A stretch of DNA of 64,000 nucleotides from an uncultured Acidimicrobiales bacterium. Its GTDB lineage: Bacteria > Actinomycetota > Acidimicrobiia > Acidimicrobiales > Bin134. Position 1 is the stretch's first letter; every line of letters starts with the position of its first letter. The stretch is taken from assembly GCA_951813555.1 (NCBI GenBank), contig OX638344.1, forward strand, positions 2,571,076 to 2,635,075. Direction: 5' to 3'. Shown here in pieces: positions 1-7,387 of the stretch. Made by a program: the position numbers and the translations under genes. A model generated the notes under the pieces. That model searched no databases, was not told the origin of the DNA, and saw only the letters and a program-made list of their open reading frames with translations.

Positions 1-780
1 ATACTTCTCGATGAGCCCCAGGTCGAATGATCCGCCCCGCTGGTAGCTGCCCGGCCACACGGTCATCTCGATGGCGTCGGGGTCTCGGCCGTGTTCAACG
101 GCGGTGGCCCGGATGGTGGCAACCCGGTCGGCATAGTCGCCGGGAGAGATCACATAGGGATAGAACCCGTCGCCGATGCGCCCGGCCCGCCGGGCGGCCC
201 GGCCGGTGCTGCCGCCAATGACTATGGGCGGACCGCCGGGTTGGGCCGGATTGGGCAGGCTCTCGCACTCGGTAAAGCTCACTGCGTTGGATTCGTAGGC
301 GCGGTAGCCGGGAGCCCATAGCTCTCGCAGAGCGCCGATGCATTCGTCGAGCCGCTCGCCCCGGCCCTCGTAAGGCACCCCGCAGGCGTCGTACTCCTCG
401 ACCTGCCAGCCGCTGCCCACCCCGAGGATCACCCGACCTCCGCTGAGGGCGTCGAGAGTTGCTACCCGCTTGGCCATCACCGCCGGCGGGTGGAGGGGCA
501 GCACCACCACGCCAGTGCCCAACCGCACCCGCTCGGTAACCGAGGCCATGAACGCCAGCATCTCCAGGGGGTCGGGCATCACCACGCCAGGAGCGCCGGG
601 CATGCGGCCCGATTCTGAATAGGAGTAGCGGGGCTCGTAGTTGTTGGCCACCACCACATGCTCCACGGTCCAAATCGACTCCACTCCCTCTTCATCCATC
701 GCTTGGGCGAACTGGGTGACCCAGCGGGGATCGGTGATGACCGACTCATGCATGTGGGGAAGGACTCCAAGGCTGACCAT
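1..780 (-). CDS. LLM-class (luciferase-like, probably F420-dependent) oxidoreductase, C-terminus cut by window edge
   Basis: Reading the minus strand from ATG at 778-780 gives 260 codons with no stop before the window edge, so the C-terminus lies outside. The translation has the luciferase-like (alpha/beta)8 pattern: a start MVSLGVLPHMHES, 'ESIWTVEHVVV' near residue 35, 'TERVRLGTGVVVLPLHPP' near residue 85, 'LDALSGGRVILGVGSGW' near 110, and 'PPIVIGGSTGRAARRAGRIGDGF' near 185. The last is typical of Actinobacteria F420-dependent LLM enzymes that move hydride between F420 and an organic substrate. The substrate cannot be told. It is divergent from the amidohydrolase starting at 893, and the 112-bp gap must hold both promoters. 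F420 rather than FMN is inferred from family likeness only. Confidence 0.85.
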   Translation of the reverse strand, partial: MVSLGVLPHMHESVITDPRWVTQFAQAMDEEGVESIWTVEHVVVANNYEPRYSYSESGRMPGAPGVVMPDPLEMLAFMASVTERVRLGTGVVVLPLHPPAVMAKRVATLDALSGGRVILGVGSGWQVEEYDACGVPYEGRGERLDECIGALRELWAPGYRAYESNAVSFTECESLPNPAQPGGPPIVIGGSTGRAARRAGRIGDGFYPYVISPGDYADRVATIRATAVEHGRDPDAIEMTVWPGSYQRGGSFDLGLIEKY

Positions 781-892
781 GGGCAGAAGATTACGCACTG
801 CCCGCCCGGCGCGGGCCACTGCACCCCGAAGGGGCCAACCAACACGAGCAGGAAACAAACTCTCGAAGGGGCCGACGGATTAGCTTCGTGGA

Positions 893-1969
893 ATGCCGGA
901 TCATCTGGTGATCGACGTGGACGGCCACGTTTTCGAGCCCGACGAGCTGTGGGAGCAGTACCTGCCGTCCCGGTTCCACGAACAGCGGCCCCGGCTGATC
1001 ACCGACGAGCGGGGCACCACCCGATATGTGATCGAGGGCAAGGTGATCCCTCCGGGCACGGGCACAGGAGCCTGGGCTCCCGAGGGCATCAGGGAGTCGA
1101 CAACCCTCCGCGAGGGCGGGGTGGATGCCGGGCTGCGGCTGGCCGACATGGACACCGAGGGCATCGACATCGCCGTGCTGTACGGGGCCATGTCGCTCGG
1201 CCTGTACGCCGGATCAGACCGAAATCTCACCATCGCCTGTTGCCGGGCCTACAACAACTGGCTGGCCGACTGGTGCTCGGCCGACCCCAAGCGGCTGAGG
1301 GGCACTCCGGCACTGCCCCTGAAGTGGATGGATGAGGCGGTGGCCGAGGCCGAGCGATGCGTGACCGAGTTGGGATTCGTTTCGCTGACCGTGCCCTGCG
1401 CGGTGGGCGATCGCAACCCCGACCACCCCGACAACGATCCCCTCTACGACTTGGCCGAGCAGCTGGATGTGCCTTTGGGATTCCACGCCGGGGGCTGCCG
1501 GTTCGCCAACAGCCGATTCACCGACGCCTACGCCCAGCTCCACGTGATCGAGTTCCCGTTCAACCTGATGTTCGCGGCGACCACGTTGATCTGCGGCGGG
1601 GTGTTCGAACGGTTCAAACGGCTGCGGGTGGCCTTGCTGGAGGGCGGTGTGGGCTGGGTGCCCCACACCCTGGAGCGCTTGGACGAGCACTACGAGTACC
1701 GGAGCCACGAGTTCGACGCCATCACCAAGCCGCCCGGCGAGTACCTGGCCGAGGGGCGGCTGTTCGTGTCCACCGAGGGTGAGGACGGGCTGCCCCAGGT
1801 GATCGAGCAGATCGGCAGCGACATCATCGTGTGGGCGTCGGACTACCCCCACTGGGACAGCGAATTCCCCACCAGCGTGTCCGGTGTCACCGACCGCATT
1901 GACCTCACCGACGGCCACAAACAGGCGATATTCGAGGCCAACCCCAAGCGCCTCTTCGGATGGGACTGA
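893..1969 (+). CDS. Amidohydrolase-2 family metal-dependent hydrolase/decarboxylase
   Basis: A 358-residue protein of the amidohydrolase-related (ACMSD-like) TIM-barrel family. It opens with 'VIDVDGHVFEPDELW', the degenerate D-x-D/H metal motif common in this subfamily. It has 'LGFHAGG' near residue 198 and ends with 'IIVWASDYPHWDSEFP' near residue 310, whose Asp/His are the usual metal and catalytic residues. Family members hydrolyse or decarboxylate aromatic and cyclic acids; the substrate here is unknown. It is the first gene of a three-gene run: the next gene starts 4 bp after its stop, followed 3 bp later by the UGSC selenoprotein. A second, distant member lies at 20589-21809. Confidence 0.85.
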   Translation: MPDHLVIDVDGHVFEPDELWEQYLPSRFHEQRPRLITDERGTTRYVIEGKVIPPGTGTGAWAPEGIRESTTLREGGVDAGLRLADMDTEGIDIAVLYGAMSLGLYAGSDRNLTIACCRAYNNWLADWCSADPKRLRGTPALPLKWMDEAVAEAERCVTELGFVSLTVPCAVGDRNPDHPDNDPLYDLAEQLDVPLGFHAGGCRFANSRFTDAYAQLHVIEFPFNLMFAATTLICGGVFERFKRLRVALLEGGVGWVPHTLERLDEHYEYRSHEFDAITKPPGEYLAEGRLFVSTEGEDGLPQVIEQIGSDIIVWASDYPHWDSEFPTSVSGVTDRIDLTDGHKQAIFEANPKRLFGWD

Positions 1970-1973
1970 GAAA

Positions 1974-3029
1974 ATGACTGCTACAACCACAGCAGAGACC
2001 ATCGAGGAGTGGGTGGAGCTGGCCCACGCCGAGGGGCTGACCGATGGGCTGCCGGTGTATCCCCCCACGCGACCGGCGGTGGATGCCCTGGTGGAAGCCT
2101 CGGGCCGGGACCCGGAACAGCTGGTGGGAGCCATTCCGCCGCGGGGCGGGGCGGCCACCGTCGAAGTGGTAGCGGCCAATGCAGCCATGGCCGGCTGCAA
2201 GCCCGAGCACTTCGAGGTGGTGCTGGCCGCCGTCGAGGCCATGCTGGAGGATCGCTTCAACCTGCGGGGGGTGGTCACCACCACCCATCCGTGCTGGCCA
2301 CTGGTCATAGTGTCGGGTCCGGCGGTCGAGCGGCTCGAAATGGCCCACACGGAGTCGGTATTCAGCGGGGGCGGGGCCCACGCCAACGCGGCCATCGGCC
2401 GAGCCGTCAAGCTGCTGCTGTGGAACGTCGGTGGGGCCACTCCTGGCGAGCCGGTCAAAGAGGTGTTCGGCCATCCCGGCCGCTACGCCTTTTGCGTGGC
2501 CGAATCGCCGGCCAGCCCTTGGTCCGCCCTGCACCAGGCCCGAGGTATCGACGCCGACAGCGGCATCACGGTCTTCGCCTGCGAGTCCCCCACCAGCGTG
2601 GCCATGTGGGGGGCCGACGACACTCCCGTCAACCGCTTGGCCCAGTTGGCCGACGCCATGGCCATAAAGGGGTGCAACAACACCCACACCATGGGCGAGA
2701 CCTTGGTGGTGCTCACGCCCAACGAGGCCCGCCACCTAGCCGAGCAGGGCTACGACCGGGCCGCGGTGCAACAAGAACTGTGGCAACAGGCCCGGCGGCG
2801 CATCGGCGACCTGCTCTCCCCCGGCGTACCCCCCTACGCCTGGTGGCCCGACTGGGTGGACACCGACGATCCGGACACGCTGGTGCCGGTAACCGAGCGG
2901 CCCGAGGACATCCACGTGATGGTCACCGGCGCCGAATCCATCCCCTGGATGGCAGTGTGCGCCGGCTGGGGCAACCTGGGGGGTTACGCGGTGAGCCGGG
3001 CGCTTGATGACGAGAACTGGCAGGATTAG
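1974..3029 (+). CDS. Uncharacterised 'DGLP' protein, cotranscribed with UGSC selenoprotein
   Basis: A 351-residue cytoplasmic protein from ATG at 1974 (MTATTTAETIEEW). The longer in-frame extension back to 1884 would run inside the upstream gene and is unlikely. Near residue 22 it has 'EGLTDGLPVYPPTRPAVDAL', a DGLPV-x-PPT signature I recognise from proteins annotated only as hypothetical. Gly/Ala-rich segments follow ('VVAANAAMAGCKPEHFEVV', 'FSGGGAHANAAIGRAV'), with 'KGCNNTHTMGETLVVLTPNEA' near residue 223. Several Cys are scattered (in AMAGCKP, THPCWP, FACESP, IKGCNN, AVCAGW), but there is no TGA inside. No signal peptide or membrane segment is visible. Placement directly before the UGSC selenoprotein suggests the two act together. 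I do not know a biochemical function. Confidence 0.8.
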   Translation: MTATTTAETIEEWVELAHAEGLTDGLPVYPPTRPAVDALVEASGRDPEQLVGAIPPRGGAATVEVVAANAAMAGCKPEHFEVVLAAVEAMLEDRFNLRGVVTTTHPCWPLVIVSGPAVERLEMAHTESVFSGGGAHANAAIGRAVKLLLWNVGGATPGEPVKEVFGHPGRYAFCVAESPASPWSALHQARGIDADSGITVFACESPTSVAMWGADDTPVNRLAQLADAMAIKGCNNTHTMGETLVVLTPNEARHLAEQGYDRAAVQQELWQQARRRIGDLLSPGVPPYAWWPDWVDTDDPDTLVPVTERPEDIHVMVTGAESIPWMAVCAGWGNLGGYAVSRALDDENWQD

Positions 3030-3032
3030 GGG

Positions 3033-3581
3033 GTGAAGTCGATCGGCGAGCTGGTGGATCCCCGGGGCGAGGTGGTGGTCAACGACGGCGAGCTGGCCCC
3101 CCGGCGGGGCCGCACCCAGGGGCCATTGACCATCGGCTTCCTGGTCAACGAGTACAACCCCTCATCTGGCCCCGACTTCACCCGCTACACCGAGGTGCTG
3201 GAACGGGAGTTCCGCCACCGTCTGGACGTGACCGCCGTGGTCCGCCAGCACAAGCCGGTGCTCAGCCGCCCAGCAGGCGACGACATGCTGGCCTCGTTCC
3301 GGGCCTGCGCAGGGGTGGTCAACGGCCTGGCCAAATGAGGCTCATGCACGTCGGGCAGTGTGCTCGACGCCGTAAATCTAGAAAGGCTGGGCATCCCCAC
3401 CGTCACCGTGGTCACCGAGCCCTTCACCGTCGCCGCCGACACCGTGGCCCGCTCCCTGGGCCTGCCCGACGTCCCCCGAGTCGTCATCCCCCACGACTAT
3501 CTCAGCGAGGACAACGACGCTATCGCCAAGAAACTCGAGCCCCTGCTGGACGAGATCGTCGACCGACTGCTGGTTCGCTGA
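3033..3581 (+). CDS. UGSC-family selenoprotein (Sec102 encoded by TGA 3336-3338)
   Basis: Read through an in-frame TGA, this frame runs from GTG at 3033 to the TGA stop at 3579-3581 (182 residues). Codon 102 is TGA, and the local codons AAA TGA GGC TCA TGC read Lys-Sec-Gly-Ser-Cys. That is the defining U-G-S-C motif of the UGSC (seleno)protein family, first noted in metagenomic selenoproteome surveys. Coding continues after the TGA with family-like sequence ('VLDAVNLERLGIPTVTVVTEPF', 'LGLPDVPRVVIPHDYL'). Without readthrough the call would be a 101-residue fragment plus an orphan C-terminal ORF. A stem-loop at 3349-3369 has SECIS-like geometry. The gene follows the DGLP protein by 3 bp and is its likely partner in an uncharacterised thiol/selenol reaction. 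A plain nonsense mutation is unlikely because the motif is exact. Confidence 0.88.
3349..3369 (+). promoter_or_regulatory. Candidate bacterial SECIS hairpin for the UGSC selenoprotein
   Basis: Eleven bases after the TGA an 8-bp stem forms: CGUCGGGC (3349-3356) pairs with GCUCGACG (3362-3369), with one G-U pair and loop AGUGU (3357-3361). The loop starts 18 nt after the TGA and has a G at its second position. Both fit the described bacterial SECIS consensus (apical loop roughly 16-37 nt from the UGA, G in the first two loop bases). Folding was done by eye. Confidence 0.6.
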
Positions 3582-3605
3582 ACGGCCGGGCCTCCGGACG
3601 GCTGC

Positions 3606-4814
3606 TCAGCTGTTCTGCTCTTGGAATTCCTCGGGGCTCTTGATGCGGCCTCCGTCTTTGAACAAGATGTCGTTGTAGCCCTGGCCGGGGGGGATGAACT
3701 CGGCCCAGATGGGCTGGTGGTAGCCCACGTAGATGGTGCGGCGGCCACCGGATTCGGGAGCGGCGGTGGGGGGCGGGGCGCCGTGCATGGTGTGGCCGTA
3801 GTGGACGGTGACGTCGCCGGGCGAGGCACTGATGGCCACCGTGGGCCAGTCGTCGCGCACCAGGCGAGCCCGGTTGGACGACTTGTTGGAGCCAGCGAGG
3901 TAGTGGAGCTGGCCGTTAGCCTCTGAGCATTCGTCGAGCTGGATGCCGATGCTCACCGTGGGACAGGTGACGGAGTGCCCGCCGGTGCCGCAGTCCCGGT
4001 GCCAGGGCAGGTCGGCCAGGCCCTCTACGATGCTGGGCAGCTTGATGACCACCGATACGCCGTCGCCCCGCTCGGGATAGGCGGCGAAGTCGTCTCCGCC
4101 CAGCGAGCCGATAGCGTCCAAACGGCGGTCGCCGATCAAGCCGAGCATCAGCTCGCTGCGGTCGTCCATGTGGGTCACCCGACAGCACACTTCCTCACCA
4201 TCGGCGTTGGTGGCCCACCAGGAGCGGTGATCGTCGGGGGTGGCCGCGATTCGCTGGCGCTCCACCTCGGATCGCAGGGCCTCGATCTCCTCGGCGCTGA
4301 ACACGCCTCGGATGTGGAGGAATCCGGCCTCGTCGAGGAACCGGCTCATCTCCTTGTGGTCGTCGTCAAGGGTGAAGCTCCGGGAGAGGTCCACCGTGGG
4401 CTCCCACCCCTCATACAGGGGGCGGCCGTGGTACATGGCCAACAGCACCGGCTCGAAATCCTCGAACAGCCCGAAATCTCCCCGGACCATCTCGGCGGCC
4501 TCGGCATACAGCAAGCCGACCCAGGTCCACAGCTCGGCCACGTAGTTCGACCAGTCCTGCTCGCTGACCTCCACCACCAGCTCGGCGTCGTCGCCGGGCC
4601 GGATCTCCACTCCGTCGTCGCCAATCGCATAGGTCACCGACCGCCCGTCGGTCAGCCGCCAGGCGAAAGTCTTGACCAGGGCCCCGGCTCCGATGCCCGC
4701 GGCCAGCGCTCCATTGCCCGCAACCAGCCGCCGGGGCAGCTCGTCGGCATGGAAATCGTCGAAATCCAGGGTGTCGAACAGGGGAAGACGGGGAGCTTGG
4801 TCCACTACAGCCAT
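3606..4814 (-). CDS. Phytanoyl-CoA dioxygenase (PhyH) family protein with N-terminal SCP2-like region
   Basis: A 402-residue protein starting MAVVDQAPRLPLFDT. The C-terminal half is a PhyH-type Fe(II)/2-oxoglutarate oxygenase. It has 'LPWHRDCGTGGHS' near residue 275 (His-x-Asp iron ligands), 'VHYGHTMHGAPPP' near 345 (distal His) and 'GGRRTIYVGYHQP' (Arg that binds 2-oxoglutarate). The first ~130 residues, with 'RLTDGRSVTYAIGDDGVEI' and 'ELVVEVSEQDW', resemble a sterol-carrier (SCP2)-like lipid-binding fold, so a hydrophobic or CoA-linked substrate is plausible. 'FLDEAGFLHIRGVFSAEEI' near residue 160 is the usual PhyH entry motif. It converges on the UGSC gene with a 24-bp gap. Confidence 0.85.
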   Translation of the reverse strand: MAVVDQAPRLPLFDTLDFDDFHADELPRRLVAGNGALAAGIGAGALVKTFAWRLTDGRSVTYAIGDDGVEIRPGDDAELVVEVSEQDWSNYVAELWTWVGLLYAEAAEMVRGDFGLFEDFEPVLLAMYHGRPLYEGWEPTVDLSRSFTLDDDHKEMSRFLDEAGFLHIRGVFSAEEIEALRSEVERQRIAATPDDHRSWWATNADGEEVCCRVTHMDDRSELMLGLIGDRRLDAIGSLGGDDFAAYPERGDGVSVVIKLPSIVEGLADLPWHRDCGTGGHSVTCPTVSIGIQLDECSEANGQLHYLAGSNKSSNRARLVRDDWPTVAISASPGDVTVHYGHTMHGAPPPTAAPESGGRRTIYVGYHQPIWAEFIPPGQGYNDILFKDGGRIKSPEEFQEQNS

Positions 4815-4871
4815 GACGAGAATTTAGCCCACAGCCGCCGAGGGACCCCGAAGCGGCAGGTAGAGACCGAA

Positions 4872-5705
4872 CTAGAACTCCATTGCCGCGTAGGGATCGG
4901 TGGGGTTGCAGCGGGCCTCGATGTCGGTGAAGCGAACCGCGGCCGCAGCCGGAGTGATGTTATGGGTGAACACCCAGAATCGATCCTCCACAATGGCGTC
5001 CACCACATGAGCGGCAACCTGGGTGGGAGCAATGCCCCGAGCGCTGAGCGTTTCCCGCAGCGGGGTCATGATGGCGTTCTGAGTGGCGGTCAGCTCCGCT
5101 CCGTAGGGGCGGTTGCGCTCGGAGTGGAAGATCCGGGTGTTCACCAGGTTGGGACATAGACACGACACCCCGACACCCTGGGGATGAACCTCCCGCCACA
5201 GCGACTCGGTCAAACCCACCACCGCGTGCTTGGTGGCGCAATACATACCCAACACGCTGTTGGTGACCAGTCCAGCCTCCGACGCGGTATTGACAATGTG
5301 GCCCTCCCCGGCTTCCACCATGAGCGGCGCAAACGTGATCACTCCGTGGGCCACGCCCATCACGTTTACTCCCACGATCCATTCCCACTCCTCGGGGGTG
5401 GTCTCCAGCATTGATCCGGCCGGCCCCACCCCGGCGTTGTTGCACACCAGATGCACAGCGCCGTATGACGACAGGGTTTGCTCAGCCAGGTCTTGTACCG
5501 CCGCCGGGTCGCTTACGTCGCACAGGACACCCAGCACATCGGCACCCTCAGCCTGAAGGTGGGAAGCCGATGCAGCCAATGCCTCCTCCTCCACATCGGC
5601 CATAACCACCTGCATGCCCTCGGATACGAATCGCTTGCTCATCGCGAATCCGATCCCACTGGCCGCCCCGGTCACCACGGCGACCTTGTCATTGAGCTCT
5701 TTCAT
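4872..5705 (-). CDS. Short-chain dehydrogenase/reductase (SDR)
   Basis: A 277-residue classical SDR. ATG at 5705 starts MKELNDKVAVVTGA; a longer in-frame extension exists, but this start puts the Rossmann motif at the usual place. It shows TGAASGIG near residue 12 for NAD(P), 'LVCNNAGVGPAGS' near 88, catalytic Ser in 'VNTASEAG', and the YxxxK pair in 'MYCATKHAVV' near 158. 'DVEEEAL' after the second strand carries an Asp at the position usually favouring NAD(H). Substrate unknown. It lies divergent from the next SDR at 5829 with a 123-bp gap. Confidence 0.88.
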   Translation of the reverse strand: MKELNDKVAVVTGAASGIGFAMSKRFVSEGMQVVMADVEEEALAASASHLQAEGADVLGVLCDVSDPAAVQDLAEQTLSSYGAVHLVCNNAGVGPAGSMLETTPEEWEWIVGVNVMGVAHGVITFAPLMVEAGEGHIVNTASEAGLVTNSVLGMYCATKHAVVGLTESLWREVHPQGVGVSCLCPNLVNTRIFHSERNRPYGAELTATQNAIMTPLRETLSARGIAPTQVAAHVVDAIVEDRFWVFTHNITPAAAAVRFTDIEARCNPTDPYAAMEF

Positions 5706-5828
5706 GGCCTCGACCTCTCTCTTGCGCCGCTGGAGCCTCATATTGCCAGGGTTGTTAGCCAGTCGATGGCTTCTGGCCGACACGGCGATGGCAGAGCAAA
5801 CGGGGCGACAGGCCGTAGGGTGAGGGGA

Positions 5829-6668
5829 ATGGCTGAACCCGATTCCGAACTCACCGGAGCCACCGTGATCGTAGCCGGGGCCGGAGGAGAGGGAATCGGC
5901 ACTGGCTGCTGCGAGGCCGCCATGGCAGCCGGGGCCGACATCGTGGCTGTGGACCTGTCCTCCGACGAACTCGACAAACTCGACTTCCTTCCCCGACCGG
6001 TGGCCAAAGTGAAAGCCGACCTCACCGACCCTGATACCCCGGCAGCCGTCGTCCAGGCCGCGCTCGATGCCCACGGCCGCATTGACGGGCTCATAAATGT
6101 GGCCGGCGGCACCCGGATCGACGACTTCGGTTCACTGGTCAACATCGACCACCAAGGCTGGGACCGGGTTATGGCCAACAACCTGCGCTATGTGGCATTC
6201 CTCAACCGGGCAGTGGCCCAGGCCATGATCGACGCCGGCGATGGCGGGGCGATGGTCAACGTCTCCTCCGTGAGCAGCCTGGCGTCCCAGCCCTTCCTGG
6301 CCGCCTACGGTGCGGCCAAGGCCGGGCTCAACTCGCTCACCCGCACCATGGCCGTGGAGTGGGGCAGCCACGGCATCCGGGTCAACGCCGTCGCCCCCGG
6401 CACCATCACCACCCCTAGAGCCGGAGATTCGGAGTCCCCCGAAGCGGCCAAGCGGGCCATCCCCCTGGGTCGCCGGGGCCACCCCGCGGAGATCGCGGCC
6501 GCCGCAGTGTTTCTCCTCACCCCCCGGGCCAGCTACATCACCGGGCAGGTGCTGGCCGTGGACGGCGGCATGTCGGTGAAGCTGGCCATGCTGGGCGACG
6601 ACAATGCCCCGGTGTTCGTCACCGACCCCGAGGTCCGAAACCGCATGATCGGAACTGGTCCCCGATGA
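5829..6668 (+). CDS. SDR family oxidoreductase
   Basis: A 279-residue SDR from ATG at 5829, with GAGGGG just upstream as ribosome binding site. The cofactor motif is GAGGEGIGTG near residue 17. Other hallmarks are 'DGLINVAGGTRIDD' near 85, Ser in 'NVSSVSSLAS', the YxxxK pair in 'AAYGAAKAGL' near 160, and a C-terminal 'ITGQVLAVDGGMS' typical of FabG-like enzymes. The stop overlaps the next start (ATGA at 6665), so it is translationally coupled to the Nudix gene. The second-strand end 'AVDLSSDEL' suggests NAD(H). Substrate unknown. Confidence 0.88.
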   Translation: MAEPDSELTGATVIVAGAGGEGIGTGCCEAAMAAGADIVAVDLSSDELDKLDFLPRPVAKVKADLTDPDTPAAVVQAALDAHGRIDGLINVAGGTRIDDFGSLVNIDHQGWDRVMANNLRYVAFLNRAVAQAMIDAGDGGAMVNVSSVSSLASQPFLAAYGAAKAGLNSLTRTMAVEWGSHGIRVNAVAPGTITTPRAGDSESPEAAKRAIPLGRRGHPAEIAAAAVFLLTPRASYITGQVLAVDGGMSVKLAMLGDDNAPVFVTDPEVRNRMIGTGPR

Positions 6669-7387
6669 GCGGCAAGCGCCATCGGTTTTCTGAGTGGGCT
6701 GGCCAAGACGACAATGCCCCGGAACTGGTGGCTGCGGCAACCGTGGTGGTGCTGCGGGACGCACCCGGTGGCTTGGAGACTCTGATGATGCGGCGCAACA
6801 CCCAGCTCAGCTTCGTGGGGGGGATGTGGGTGTTCCCCGGCGGCCGAGTGGACGACGGCGACTACCCCACCGGACGGCCCGACGACATCTTCGCCGCCAG
6901 CCAGGCCGCGGCAGTGCGAGAAGCCGCTGAGGAGGCCAATCTGGCCATTGCCATTGACAACTTGGTGCCTTACTCCCACTGGGTGCCCCCCACCACCATC
7001 GACAAGAGGTTCGCCACCTGGTTCTTCTTGGCCCCCGCACCCGCCGGCTCGGTCACCGTGGACGGCGGCGAGATCAAAGAACACGCCTGGTGGCGCCCGG
7101 CCGACACCCTGGCCCGCCACGCCGCCGGCGAAATCCAGATGGTCCCGCCCACCTTCATCAGCCTCATGGAGCTGGCCGAGCATCCCACCGTCGACCATGC
7201 CTTGGCCGCGGCACGTGGTCGAGGCGAAGACATCCCCCACTACGCCACCCACATCGCCCTCGACGGCAGCGTCCCGGTGTCGCTGTGGCACGGCGATGCC
7301 GGCTACGACACCCATGACGCCAGCACGCCCGGCCCCCGGCATCGCCTAACTCTGCACGAGGGCGGCTGGCGGTTCGAGCGGACATGA
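6665..7387 (+). CDS. Nudix hydrolase (NUDT7/19-like)
   Basis: A 240-residue protein with a Nudix domain from about residue 22. The box is split: 'FPGGRVDDGDYP' near residue 57, then an insertion, then 'AAVREAAEEANLAI' near residue 80, giving the G-x(n)-REAxEExxL arrangement. Large insertions between the Gly and the REA helix are common in NUDT19-like and CoA-pyrophosphatase-like enzymes. Hydrolysis of acyl-CoA or NADH-type diphosphates is possible, which would fit the many CoA-dependent neighbours, but the substrate is inference. It is coupled by ATGA overlaps to the SDR before and the lipoprotein after. Confidence 0.85.
   Translation: MSGKRHRFSEWAGQDDNAPELVAAATVVVLRDAPGGLETLMMRRNTQLSFVGGMWVFPGGRVDDGDYPTGRPDDIFAASQAAAVREAAEEANLAIAIDNLVPYSHWVPPTTIDKRFATWFFLAPAPAGSVTVDGGEIKEHAWWRPADTLARHAAGEIQMVPPTFISLMELAEHPTVDHALAAARGRGEDIPHYATHIALDGSVPVSLWHGDAGYDTHDASTPGPRHRLTLHEGGWRFERT

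Noticed and set aside
1214..2458. Long minus-strand frame opposite the amidohydrolase and DGLP genes
   Set aside because: It mirrors the codons of the two real plus-strand genes, has low-complexity Ser/Thr/Pro-rich composition and no family motif.
3336..3338. Reading the TGA in the UGSC gene as a simple stop or frameshift
   Set aside because: The frame stays intact past the TGA and spells the exact family motif; no frameshift is needed.
3975..5159. Long plus-strand frame opposite the PhyH and SDR genes
   Set aside because: It crosses two clear minus-strand genes and shows no recognisable protein sequence; a GC-rich shadow frame.
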